A stretch of DNA of 17,845 bases, taken from an uncultured Lachnospiraceae bacterium. GTDB taxonomy: Bacteria > Bacillota > Clostridia > Lachnospirales > Lachnospiraceae. The stretch covers positions 1 through 17,845 of the forward strand of contig CADCPL010000247.1 in NCBI GenBank assembly GCA_902803305.1, read 5' to 3'. Positions 1 through 8,012 of this stretch are shown one piece after another; the first letter of the stretch is position 1; the number at the start of each line of letters is the position of its first letter. The position numbers were made by a program, and so were the translations under genes. The notes under the pieces were generated by a model, which did not search any database, was not told where the DNA came from, and saw only the letters and a list, made by a program, of their open reading frames with translations.

Positions 1-834
1 AAGAGGCCGGGCTACTCGAATAAGGGTACTTACGGTTATACGGCACTGATCGGAGGCAGCGTCAGATACAGCGGAGCCATAAGGCTTGCCTATATGGCGG
101 ATGCCGCAATGAGGAGCGGAGCGGGAGTCGTAAAAGTAGCGGTCCCGAAGTCTCTGACAGGACAGATAACCACGCATATTCTCGAAAGCACGTTGTTTCC
201 GCTGTCTGACGAAGACGGATACGTAAGATATGACAGCGAGCAGATAGACGAGCTGATCGCAAACGTCAGGACGGTGGCCTTTGGAATGGGGATCACGACA
301 TGTGAAGGCGCCGCCGCAATCCTTGATCACCTTCTCGAGCGTTTTTCGGGAACTCTCATAGTAGATGCGGACGGGCTTAACCTGCTGTCTGAGATGGACA
401 GGGAGCGTATAAAGGGCAGGAAATGCAAGCTTGTTCTTACACCGCATATCAAGGAATTTTCGAGATTGACCGGATTGGACATTTTGGAGATACAAAAGGA
501 TCCGATCGGACATGCAATGTTGCTTGCAAAGGATCTGGGAGCAGTCGTTCTGCTCAAGGGTCCTACAACGATCGTAACCGACGGAGATCGTGTTTACATC
601 ACTGACAGGGGATGCGCCGGGATGGCAACAGCAGGGAGCGGTGATGTGCTTTCCGGTATACTGGCTGCGGTTTGCGGTTATGCAAACGCCGATCTTGCCA
701 TAACCTCGGCTGTTGCTGCATATATAAACGGTGCAGCAGGAGAACTTGCATCCCGGGAGTATGGGGATATAAGCATGATCGCAAGTGATACGGTCGCAGC
801 GATCCCGAAAGTGATCAAAGAATTGCCGGCGTGA
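1..834 (+). CDS. nnrD: ADP/ATP-dependent (S)-NAD(P)H-hydrate dehydratase, 5' partial
   Basis: This enzyme dehydrates damaged, hydrated NAD(P)H back to NAD(P)H in the cytoplasm, working with the epimerase NnrE. The frame is open from base 1, so the gene starts outside the window; 277 codons are visible. The first in-frame ATG with a full ORF (position 94) is not the start, because the family motif NKGTYGYTALIGGS and the RSGAGVVKVAVP strand lie at or just after the left edge. Further signatures are VDADGLNLL, LTPHIKEFSRL, VVLLKGPTTIV and the catalytic TAGSGDVLSGI loop, whose Asp is at 643-645. In many bacteria the NnrE epimerase domain is fused at the N terminus, and the missing 5' part could encode it; I cannot see that. 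The stop codon lies inside the -35 box of the next gene's promoter, so the downstream block can be transcribed independently. Family assignment is firm. Confidence 0.94.
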   Translation, partial: KRPGYSNKGTYGYTALIGGSVRYSGAIRLAYMADAAMRSGAGVVKVAVPKSLTGQITTHILESTLFPLSDEDGYVRYDSEQIDELIANVRTVAFGMGITTCEGAAAILDHLLERFSGTLIVDADGLNLLSEMDRERIKGRKCKLVLTPHIKEFSRLTGLDILEIQKDPIGHAMLLAKDLGAVVLLKGPTTIVTDGDRVYITDRGCAGMATAGSGDVLSGILAAVCGYANADLAITSAVAAYINGAAGELASREYGDISMIASDTVAAIPKVIKELPA

Positions 835-859
835 CAAAAACCACAATATATGGTATAAT
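831..859 (+). promoter_or_regulatory. Sigma-A-type promoter of the MMPL exporter gene
   Basis: The -35 box GTGACA (831-836) overlaps the nnrD stop codon. A 17-nt spacer separates it from a perfect -10 box TATAAT (854-859). Expected transcription start is near 866, giving a leader of about 50 nt before the TTG start at 916. Boxes and spacing are seen directly; use as a promoter is inferred. Confidence 0.75.
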
Positions 860-864
860 CAAAT

Positions 865-885
865 TCTGATATACAACATATCTGA
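865..885. promoter_or_regulatory. Imperfect palindrome at the exporter transcription start, possible operator
   Basis: Arms TCTGATAT (865-872) and ATATCTGA (878-885) are inverted repeats matching at 7 of 8 positions around a 5-nt centre ACAAC. The site covers the predicted start point 6 nt after the -10 box, a usual position for a repressor operator. TCTGATAT also recurs as a direct repeat at 881-888. The region is AT-rich, so chance is a real alternative. It does not resemble the palindrome upstream of the TetR gene. Confidence 0.35.
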
Positions 886-915
886 TATTATCTGTAGTTA
901 GGAAGTGTTTTTTAG

Positions 916-3513
916 TTGAACGATGAAGAACAAAAAGGCGCGGGTCTGATAGATAAGGTCTGTGCTTTTATAGTCGATAAACGTAACCTGTTCTTTCTGA
1001 TCTTTGCATTACTTGCGATATTCTCCGCTTTTTCACGAAAGTGGGTGAGCGTTGAGAATTCACTGTCGTACTATCTGAGCGATTCCACGGAGACCAAAAA
1101 GGGCATAGACCTGATGGCGGAGGAGTTTACAACATACGGCTCCTGTACGTTCATGGTCGCCAATGTTTCCTTCGAACAGGGGGAGCGTCTGGCAAGGTCC
1201 ATCGGGGATATGGAAGGCGTATTCTCGGTTGATTACAAGGATACGAGCGAGTATTACAACAACGGATCCGCCAGGTTCGCCGTTACATTTGAGTACCCCG
1301 AGGATGACAACAGGTGTCTCGATGCGCAGGACAGGATAAAGCAGTTCCTGAAAGACAATGATTATTATCTCGATACCAGTCTCGGCGATGTAAGTGCGCA
1401 GCTGATCAAGGATGAGATGAGCACGATATCGGTGATCGTCGTTATCATAGTGTTGGGAGTTCTGCTGATCACGACCGAGGCATACGCCGAGATACCGGTG
1501 CTTCTTATAACATTCGGAGGCGCTGCCGTTCTTCAGATGGGTACCAACTTTGTGTTCGGCACGATCAGTTACGTATCGGATTCCGTGACGATAGTGCTGC
1601 AGCTCGCACTGTCCATCGATTATGCGATCATATATCTTAACAGATACAAGGAAGAGCATCTGACGCTCCCTCACCGCGAGGCTGCGATAGAGGCTCTTAC
1701 CAAGGCCATCCCCGAGATCTCGGGAAGTTCCCTGACCACGATCGGCGGCCTTATCGCCATGACTTTCATGCAGTTCAAGATGGGACCTGACATGGGTATC
1801 GTACTTATCAAGGCGATACTCTTAAGTCTTGTTGCCGTGTTCCTGTTGATGCCGGGCGTGATAATGCTTTTTGCGGGTCCGATGGAAAAGACGAAGCACA
1901 GGAACTTCATACCCAAGATCACGGGTATCGCGAAGTTCGATTATCGCAGCAGGTTTGTGATCGCGCCGATATTTCTTGCAGTCATAATCGGAGCGTTCTT
2001 CATATCCAATAAATGTCATTATGCATACGGGTACAGCAGCATAACGCCGCCTATCAAGAACGAGACGCAGATTGCAAAAGAAATGATAAAGGACAATTTC
2101 GAGACGAAGAATCTCGTTGCGCTCATAGTCCCTTCGGGTGATTACGATAAGGAAAGAGCGCTTATCGCGGACCTTGAAGCAAGGGAAGAGGTTGATCATG
2201 TACAGGGACTTTCAAGTATAGAAGCGCTTGACGGATACACTCTTACGGATGAACTGACTCCGAGACAGTTTTCGGAGCTCATCAATCTGGATTATGAAGT
2301 TGCGGAGCTTGTATATGCTGCATATGCGATAAACGATGAGGATTACGGCAAGGCCGTTAACGGTGTGGGGCAGTACAGAGTCCCGCTCATCGATATGTTC
2401 ATGTTCGTTCACGAGGAAGTAGAGGAAGGATACGTGACACTCGATGATGAGACAAAGAGGACGTTGGATGACGCCTTTAAGATGATGAACTACGCCAAGT
2501 CGTCACTTCAGGGCGAGAACTACACACGTATGCTCGTGTATCTTGACATGCCCGAGGATGAGCAGGACAAGATATATGCATTTATCGACGAGATGCACAC
2601 GATGGCATATCAGTATTATGACGAGTGCCTCGTATGCGGCGAGAGCGTGAGCGAATACGATCTGAAAAAATCATTCGACAGAGATAACATGGTCGTTAAT
2701 ATCGTGTCTATACTTGCGGTACTCATTGTTCTGCTGTTTACGTTCAAGTCGGCAGGAATGCCCATACTTCTGATCGCGGTGATACAGGGAAGCATATGGA
2801 TCAACTTCTCGATACCGACGCTAATGCATAACGACATTTTCTTCATGAGTTACCTGATAGTATCGTCTATCCAGATGGGTGCGAACATAGACTACGCCAT
2901 TGTCATTGCCAGCAGGTATACCGAGCTGCGTGAGACGATGGGAAGAAGAGACGCGATAATAGATACGATGAACCTGTCATTCCCGACGATAGTTACGTCG
3001 GGTCCGATGCTCGCACTTGCCGGCATCACGATAGGACGTCTTACTTCGGATGCCGCCATCTATAACATAGGACAGTGCCTCGGTGTAGGAACTATCATTT
3101 CAATTGGTATCACTCTTTTTGTCCTGCCCCAGATACTTCTTGTGGGCGATACGGTCATATCCAAGACCGCATTTGTCATGAACATGCCGCTTAAGAACAG
3201 GACCGCATCCGGACTGATACGTGTTGACGGTGCCATAAGAGGTCACATAAACGGAACTGTAACGGGTACGATGTCGGCTATAGTACGCGGTGATGTATCG
3301 GCGTTCATCGAGGCAGGTAACATGGAGGTCATCGAGCAGGATCCCGGGATCGAAGAAGCAGAAGCTGATGCCGAAACGAGAACCAAAACAGATACCGGAA
3401 CCGCAGCGGAGACCGAAACCGAAAAAGAAGCAGCCGACACACCTGAACCGGAAGCAGATACAGAAACAAATATCGCAAAGAAGGAGGGAAAAGAAGATGA
3501 AAAGACCGAATAA
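916..3513 (+). CDS. MMPL/RND-superfamily membrane exporter
   Basis: An 865-residue polytopic membrane protein with the duplicated RND/MMPL plan. One membrane segment (about 24-42) is followed by an extracellular domain and a five-helix bundle (about 170-320); then a second such unit with its bundle at about 595-755. Each half carries the family Asp-Tyr pair: LSIDYAIIYLNRYKEE with D235 and GANIDYAIVIASRY with D659, the residues expected to couple proton flow to transport. The start is TTG at 916: an in-frame TAG lies directly before it, GGAAG (901-905) is 10 nt upstream, and the next in-frame ATG would remove the first membrane helix. After the last helix a glycine-rich stretch (about 768-808) resembles bactofilin-type repeats, and the last 50 residues are a Glu/Thr/Lys tail. 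The gene overlaps the next by 17 nt, so the two products probably act together. Substrate (lipid, peptide or drug) is not readable. Confidence 0.9.
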   Translation: MNDEEQKGAGLIDKVCAFIVDKRNLFFLIFALLAIFSAFSRKWVSVENSLSYYLSDSTETKKGIDLMAEEFTTYGSCTFMVANVSFEQGERLARSIGDMEGVFSVDYKDTSEYYNNGSARFAVTFEYPEDDNRCLDAQDRIKQFLKDNDYYLDTSLGDVSAQLIKDEMSTISVIVVIIVLGVLLITTEAYAEIPVLLITFGGAAVLQMGTNFVFGTISYVSDSVTIVLQLALSIDYAIIYLNRYKEEHLTLPHREAAIEALTKAIPEISGSSLTTIGGLIAMTFMQFKMGPDMGIVLIKAILLSLVAVFLLMPGVIMLFAGPMEKTKHRNFIPKITGIAKFDYRSRFVIAPIFLAVIIGAFFISNKCHYAYGYSSITPPIKNETQIAKEMIKDNFETKNLVALIVPSGDYDKERALIADLEAREEVDHVQGLSSIEALDGYTLTDELTPRQFSELINLDYEVAELVYAAYAINDEDYGKAVNGVGQYRVPLIDMFMFVHEEVEEGYVTLDDETKRTLDDAFKMMNYAKSSLQGENYTRMLVYLDMPEDEQDKIYAFIDEMHTMAYQYYDECLVCGESVSEYDLKKSFDRDNMVVNIVSILAVLIVLLFTFKSAGMPILLIAVIQGSIWINFSIPTLMHNDIFFMSYLIVSSIQMGANIDYAIVIASRYTELRETMGRRDAIIDTMNLSFPTIVTSGPMLALAGITIGRLTSDAAIYNIGQCLGVGTIISIGITLFVLPQILLVGDTVISKTAFVMNMPLKNRTASGLIRVDGAIRGHINGTVTGTMSAIVRGDVSAFIEAGNMEVIEQDPGIEEAEADAETRTKTDTGTAAETETEKEAADTPEPEADTETNIAKKEGKEDEKTE

Positions 3514-6500
3514 GATATTCCCTTCGTTGCTGTGCATATTGGCGATCCTTTTTTCGAACCCTGCATTCATATCAGCGGAGACTGCGGATAAACCCGAGAC
3601 TGCTCTTAAGACTGTCAGGGTGCAGACCGAAGAAGAAACCTCTGAGGACGAAAAGAAAACGGACGGGGAAGATACCTCGGAAGATACCGGGGATGCCAAA
3701 GAGAAGCCTGCGGAGCGTATGGACATAACCGAGATGACACAGGTGAACGTAGGCAGTTATGAGGACTGGTGCGATCTTGCAGATAAGTGTTCACTTGATA
3801 CATGGTCGGCCGACAAGTATGTGGTACTTACCGACAATATAGATTTCAACATGAAAGAGTTCATGCCGATCCCGTTCTTTGCCGGAGTATTTGAGGGCGG
3901 CGGGCATACGATCAGCAAGGCAGCCTTTACAGATGAACAGAATTATATCGGGGTCTTTTCGAAGAGTGCAGAGACTGCGGTGATCAGAGATCTTAACGTC
4001 ATAGGCGTCATGAAGCCGGACGGAAAGTCATATAATGTGGGCGGTATTGTCGGCGACAACCGGGGAATGATCGCACAGTGCAGATATGAAGGATATGTCG
4101 AAGCCAATGATTATGTCGGCGGTATAGCCGGATATAACGAAGCAACCGGAACGATCTCATCATGCTCCGTTACCGGGAAGATCTCCGGTCTTCACTACGT
4201 CGGCGGCATATGCGGTACAAGCGAAGGACTGATAACCGGATGTGATTCGAACGCCGATATCAATACGGTTACGGTTGATACGAAGACACCCATCGGACAG
4301 ATCAAGGTCGAGGAGGTTTTCACGTCCCTTCTTAACATGGGCAAAGAAGAAGGAAACAGGATGTCCATTCAGTCGTCCGCAAATCCCGTGGATATCGGCG
4401 GGATCGTGGGACACAACATCGGTGAGATCAGTTCATGCGTAAGCGGATCCAAGGTCGGATACGAGCATGTAGGATACAATGTCGGCGGTATAGCAGGCAG
4501 ACAGTCGGGTTATATACATGACTGCGTCAATAAAGGAAATGTCAGAGGACGTAAAGATGTTGGGGGTATCACAGGACAGGCTGAGCCGTATATAAGACTG
4601 GATCTGAGCGCGGATGTCATAGCACAGATGGGAAATGCCATAAACAAGCTTCATGATTCGGTGGAGAAGACGATAAGAGACACCGATGCTTCTTCCGCGA
4701 CCGTATCGGCAAGACTGAACGTGATAAGGGATTTTGCGAACAGGGCTCTCGGAGATACGGGTTATCTTGTGAACAGCACTCAGGACTATGTTAACAGCGT
4801 TGTCGGATCGACCAACGAGATAGCAAACCGGATCGAGTATGTCCTTGATGAATCATCCAAGAGCGGCGGGCCGATGGATAAAGTGGCAGATGCGGGATCG
4901 GATCTTAAGAAAGCTGCCGGAGATGTCGAGGAACTGGCGGAAGATCTTGACATATACAACTATATGTCCGAAGCGGAGGCGGCAAGGTACGATAACGCTA
5001 AAAAAGCAATAAAAGATGCAACGGACGAATATGAAAAATACTATGACAGATACACGGAGTCCGAAGATGAAGAGATAAGGAAAGAACGCGAAGATGTTTT
5101 TAACACTGCATACTATGCGACAAGACAGGCATATATCAAGAAGAAGTACGAGGCCGGCGAGTGGAAGAGTGACAATTACGATGATCTGACGGATGAACAG
5201 AAAGCAGAAGCGGATTCGGTGGCAAAAGGTGAAGCCGATGATGCGGTCGATCTGTGGGCACTCGAAAAAGCGTCAAAAGAATATGAAAGCGCACATCCTG
5301 ATGAATCTTATGCGGAAACTCTTGCAAAGAATACCAAGATCATCGCTGACATCATATATGCACATACGGACGAGATGGAAGAGGATGCCAAGGATGACGG
5401 TAAGGATGCTGCCAAAAATCTGAAAAAGATGGCCGGTGACCTTAAGGATGCCGGAAGCTCAATGAGGGGTATAGTAAGGTCTGTTGCGGATAAAGGAGCA
5501 GTTAACTTCCCGCAGCTGTCCGAAGATTACAGACTTCATACAAACAGTCTTGTCATGAACATCCAGGGCATGAGTGACAACATGGGACTTCTTAATTCCG
5601 AGATGCAGGGTTCGACCGATGCGGTGTGCGTCGATCTGGAATCGGTCAATGATGAGTTTGCATCTCTCATGCTCCTGTTTACCGATGCGATGGACGGAGC
5701 ACTCGACATGGATTACTCTGAAGTATTCGAGGATGAGAGTAATGATGTCTGTGAAGACAGCGTGGATGCTACGATAGAAAAATGCGAAAATCTGGGAAGC
5801 GTGTACGCCGATATCGATACGGGCGGTATCGCCGGGACGATGGCTCAGGAGTATGATTTTGACCTGGAAGGGGATGTGACAGGGGTCAAAAATGCCGCCA
5901 AAAAGTCCACATACAGGACAAAATGCGTACTTCGCGACGATAGGAACTACGGGGACGTGAAGGGCAAGAAGAGTTATGTGGGAGGAATGTGCGGCCTTCA
6001 TGAGATAGGTACCATCCTGCGGGGCTCGAATTTTGCCAAGGTCAGTTCCGAATCCGCTGATTATGTCGGCGGAATAGCAGGCAGATCATATTCGACCATA
6101 AAGAATTCGTATGAAAAAGGCGTTCTCGCCGGCGGGTCCTACATAGGGGGCATCACCGGAGAAAGCGTTGATATTTTCGACTGCGTTGCCATGCCGACTG
6201 TAACGGATCACACAAATTTTGCGGGCGCCGTGACCGGATATGCCGATGATGACGGAAAGCTTAGGAGGAACATTTTCGTAAGCAACAGCCTCGCGGGAAT
6301 AGACCGTATCAGCAAAAAGGGAGAGGCGGAGCCTGTCTCTTACGGGGAGCTTATGTCCATGGAAGGTATTCCCTCGGATTTTTCATCCATGAAAGTAAGC
6401 TTTATAGTGGACGATAAGGTCGTTGCCACGGTAAGCAGAAAAATGGGAGGAGTTATTACTGCGGAGGATACGCCTATCGAAACCGAGATCGTCAGCAAAG

Positions 6501-7072
6501 GCGGCAAAGACGATAAAAAGGAAGAAGACGGCAAGGTCGAGCTTGAACCCGATGAGTATATAGCCTGGGACTGCGATGAGGAGATCCCGGTATATGCCGA
6601 CATGGAGATAAACGGAAGGATCACAAGGTGTGCATCGGTCATTGCAAGCGAGCAGGTAAGAGAAAACAAGCAGTCGGTATTTCTTGTCGAGGGAAGATTT
6701 ACTCAAACGGATAAGCTGTTTGTAACACAGGAAGCCGCGCCTTCAGATATGGAATGCTACATCCTCACGCTCCCGGCCGGCGGCAGCCACTATGTCAGAT
6801 ATCAGCTGCCCGAAGGGACGGAGAATGTCCGGATATATGTAAGTTCGGGCTCCGGCGCTGAGGAGACCGAGGCAGTATGCGAGAACTTCGGCAGGTACTT
6901 AAGATTCCCCGTGGAAGGAAACGTCATAAAAGTCAGGGTAGCAGCCGTGGAGTCCGGCATAGAAAAGAAATATATCATCGGTGCCTGTGCAGCTGCTTTC
7001 ATACTTGTCTGCATTGTCATACTGATCATCATAAAGAAGAGATTCCGAAAAAAGCCTGACAAAGTGGATTGA
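3497..7072 (+). CDS. Secreted, membrane-anchored GLUG-repeat protein with a long helical insertion
   Basis: A 1191-residue extracellular protein. The start is ATG 3497, not the longer ORF from 3290: AAGGAGGG (3481-3488) sits 8 nt before it, and a clear signal peptide follows (positive MKRPNK, hydrophobic core, probable cleavage after ISA at residue 27). Then comes an acidic linker (about 35-75) and a beta-rich entry region containing FAGVFEGGGHTISKA. Six VGGIxG units, GLUG-type beta-solenoid repeats, lie at about 181-366. A charged helical region at about 367-760 includes a very Asp/Glu/Lys-rich part at 490-650. Four more VGGIxG units follow (about 775-902), then a beta-rich domain, a membrane helix (about 1158-1179) and a basic cytoplasmic tail KKRFRKKPDK. 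There is no LPXTG sorting signal. Overlap with the exporter gene implies coupled translation. GLUG motifs occur in bacterial surface proteins; the exact role is unknown. It may be an extracellular partner of the exporter. Confidence 0.85.
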   Translation: MKRPNKIFPSLLCILAILFSNPAFISAETADKPETALKTVRVQTEEETSEDEKKTDGEDTSEDTGDAKEKPAERMDITEMTQVNVGSYEDWCDLADKCSLDTWSADKYVVLTDNIDFNMKEFMPIPFFAGVFEGGGHTISKAAFTDEQNYIGVFSKSAETAVIRDLNVIGVMKPDGKSYNVGGIVGDNRGMIAQCRYEGYVEANDYVGGIAGYNEATGTISSCSVTGKISGLHYVGGICGTSEGLITGCDSNADINTVTVDTKTPIGQIKVEEVFTSLLNMGKEEGNRMSIQSSANPVDIGGIVGHNIGEISSCVSGSKVGYEHVGYNVGGIAGRQSGYIHDCVNKGNVRGRKDVGGITGQAEPYIRLDLSADVIAQMGNAINKLHDSVEKTIRDTDASSATVSARLNVIRDFANRALGDTGYLVNSTQDYVNSVVGSTNEIANRIEYVLDESSKSGGPMDKVADAGSDLKKAAGDVEELAEDLDIYNYMSEAEAARYDNAKKAIKDATDEYEKYYDRYTESEDEEIRKEREDVFNTAYYATRQAYIKKKYEAGEWKSDNYDDLTDEQKAEADSVAKGEADDAVDLWALEKASKEYESAHPDESYAETLAKNTKIIADIIYAHTDEMEEDAKDDGKDAAKNLKKMAGDLKDAGSSMRGIVRSVADKGAVNFPQLSEDYRLHTNSLVMNIQGMSDNMGLLNSEMQGSTDAVCVDLESVNDEFASLMLLFTDAMDGALDMDYSEVFEDESNDVCEDSVDATIEKCENLGSVYADIDTGGIAGTMAQEYDFDLEGDVTGVKNAAKKSTYRTKCVLRDDRNYGDVKGKKSYVGGMCGLHEIGTILRGSNFAKVSSESADYVGGIAGRSYSTIKNSYEKGVLAGGSYIGGITGESVDIFDCVAMPTVTDHTNFAGAVTGYADDDGKLRRNIFVSNSLAGIDRISKKGEAEPVSYGELMSMEGIPSDFSSMKVSFIVDDKVVATVSRKMGGVITAEDTPIETEIVSKGGKDDKKEEDGKVELEPDEYIAWDCDEEIPVYADMEINGRITRCASVIASEQVRENKQSVFLVEGRFTQTDKLFVTQEAAPSDMECYILTLPAGGSHYVRYQLPEGTENVRIYVSSGSGAEETEAVCENFGRYLRFPVEGNVIKVRVAAVESGIEKKYIIGACAAAFILVCIVILIIIKKRFRKKPDKVD
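4037..4264 (+). repeat. GLUG-type coding repeats, units 1-3
   Basis: Three tandem units of about 26-28 codons begin VGGIVG, VGGIAG and VGGICG. Each has the pattern VGGIxG-x(n)-G-x-I-x-x-C and so carries a Cys at the same place (C195, C223, C249). They encode successive rungs of a predicted beta-solenoid in the surface protein. Confidence 0.8.
4394..4594 (+). repeat. GLUG-type coding repeats, units 4-6
   Basis: Units beginning IGGIVG, VGGIAG and VGGITG. The first two again have the I-x-x-C step (C314, C343). The third is cut short at GQAEPYI, where the helical insertion begins. Units 3 and 4 are separated by about 43 residues without the motif. Confidence 0.75.
5819..6202 (+). repeat. GLUG-type coding repeats, units 7-10
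   Basis: Units beginning TGGIAG, VGGMCG, VGGIAG and IGGITG resume the solenoid after the helical insertion. Unit 7 is expanded to about 53 residues, and unit 10 carries the I-x-x-C step (C896). These copies are more divergent than units 1-5. Confidence 0.7.
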
Positions 7073-7097
7073 CTGTTTACATAACTTGTGATAACAT
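7069..7097 (+). promoter_or_regulatory. Promoter of the TetR-DUF6062 operon
   Basis: The -35 box TTGACT (7069-7074) overlaps the stop codon of the GLUG gene. A 17-nt spacer leads to -10 TAACAT (7092-7097), preceded by an extended-10 TG (7089-7090). Expected transcription start is about 7104, inside the palindrome described next. Sequence and spacing are direct observations; activity is inferred. Confidence 0.65.
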
Positions 7098-7123
7098 TTG
7101 TTTGACCGAAAAAGTCAAGCAAA
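7097..7123. promoter_or_regulatory. 27-bp palindrome, probable TetR-family operator
   Basis: Arms TTTGTTTGAC (7097-7106) and GTCAAGCAAA (7114-7123) are inverted repeats matching at 9 of 10 positions around CGAAAAA. The site begins at the last base of the -10 box and covers the predicted start point, directly upstream of a tetR gene. This is the classic arrangement for autorepression. The one mismatch would be a G-U pair in RNA, so a 5'-leader hairpin is an alternative reading. Confidence 0.6.
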
Positions 7124-7142
7124 CAGAAAGCAGGGGAAGTAT

Positions 7143-8012
7143 ATGAATTCCAAGTTTTTCGATGTCAGGAAAGATAAACAGGACGCCATAATAAATGCGG
7201 CACTGCGCACATTCGCCATCAAAGGTTATAAAGATGCGAGCACGGATGTGATAGTCAAAGAGGCAGGTATATCAAAGGGGCTGCTTTTCCACTATTTTAC
7301 AAGCAAACAGGGGTTGTATGATTTTATATGCGATTACAGTACCAAGTATATGATACTGGAATTGACCCGTGCGGTAAAAAAGAGTGAAAAGGACTGTTTC
7401 GAGATCATGTCAAGTATCACATTTGCCCGTGTCAGAGTCATGAAGAACTATCCGTTCATGCATCAGTTCCTGCGCAGCATCAGATACGAAGACGATCCGG
7501 AGGCACTTGAGGTGCTCGGATCCGCCGTAAGCGAACTCGACAGGACATACAGGAACATTTACGACAAGATAGACAGTAAAAAACTTATCGTTCCGGATCA
7601 GCTTCCGCGTATACTCAAGATCATTGACTGGGTATGTGACGGGTTCTTAAACGAGAAGTTCGGTTCGGAAGCTCAGGATCCGGATGAACTGTACGGGGAG
7701 TATTCGGAGTATCTGACGCTTCTTCGCACCCATTTTTATGCAAGCAACGTCGACGGAAAAGTTTCGCTTGCAAGAGATGAGTTCAATGAAAGAAACGAGA
7801 CAGTCATGAAAGAGATGAGAATGGACATGACCTTTGAGGAAAGACTCATGGCCGGCAAGAAACCGCTCGTAGAGTCCGAGGAGAGCGAAGAAGAGGAAAA
7901 CGGCGAACCGGAGGAAACAGATAAGGCAGAGGACGCAGCAGAGCCCGCAGATAAAGAAAACGAATCACTTGATGATATCATCAGGGAGGCTGAAAAGAAC
8001 ATATCCGGATGA
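7143..8012 (+). CDS. TetR/AcrR-family transcriptional regulator with acidic C-terminal tail
   Basis: A 289-residue cytoplasmic DNA-binding protein. The TetR N-terminal domain is at about 10-58, with the helix-turn-helix TDVIVKEAGISKGLLFHYF at 34-52, very typical of the family. The ligand-binding helical domain runs to about 235. The last 50 residues (about 239-289) are almost entirely Glu, Asp, Lys, Ser and Pro, ending in a short predicted helix; this tail is unusual for TetR proteins, which are commonly about 190-220 residues. The start is ATG 7143, with AGGGG (7132-7136) 6 nt upstream; the longer reading from 7098 would begin inside the palindrome and lacks a ribosome binding site. It probably represses its own operon through 7097-7123 and may also control the exporter upstream. 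The inducer is unknown. Its stop codon overlaps the next start (ATGA), so DUF6062 is translationally coupled. Confidence 0.92.
   Translation: MNSKFFDVRKDKQDAIINAALRTFAIKGYKDASTDVIVKEAGISKGLLFHYFTSKQGLYDFICDYSTKYMILELTRAVKKSEKDCFEIMSSITFARVRVMKNYPFMHQFLRSIRYEDDPEALEVLGSAVSELDRTYRNIYDKIDSKKLIVPDQLPRILKIIDWVCDGFLNEKFGSEAQDPDELYGEYSEYLTLLRTHFYASNVDGKVSLARDEFNERNETVMKEMRMDMTFEERLMAGKKPLVESEESEEEENGEPEETDKAEDAAEPADKENESLDDIIREAEKNISG

Noticed and set aside
1060..1674. 204-codon minus-strand ORF inside the exporter gene
   Set aside because: A shadow ORF rich in His, Arg and Tyr with no family pattern, lying entirely opposite conserved exporter motifs.
3290..3496. Longer start for the GLUG protein
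   Set aside because: The extra residues are an out-of-frame reading of the exporter tail, and the AAGGAGGG plus signal peptide at 3497 fix the start.
3100..3726. 208-codon minus-strand ORF opposite the exporter/GLUG junction
   Set aside because: It lies opposite low-complexity Glu/Thr/Lys codons, giving Ser/Phe/Cys-rich nonsense, and has no ribosome site or family pattern; two well-supported genes occupy the other strand.
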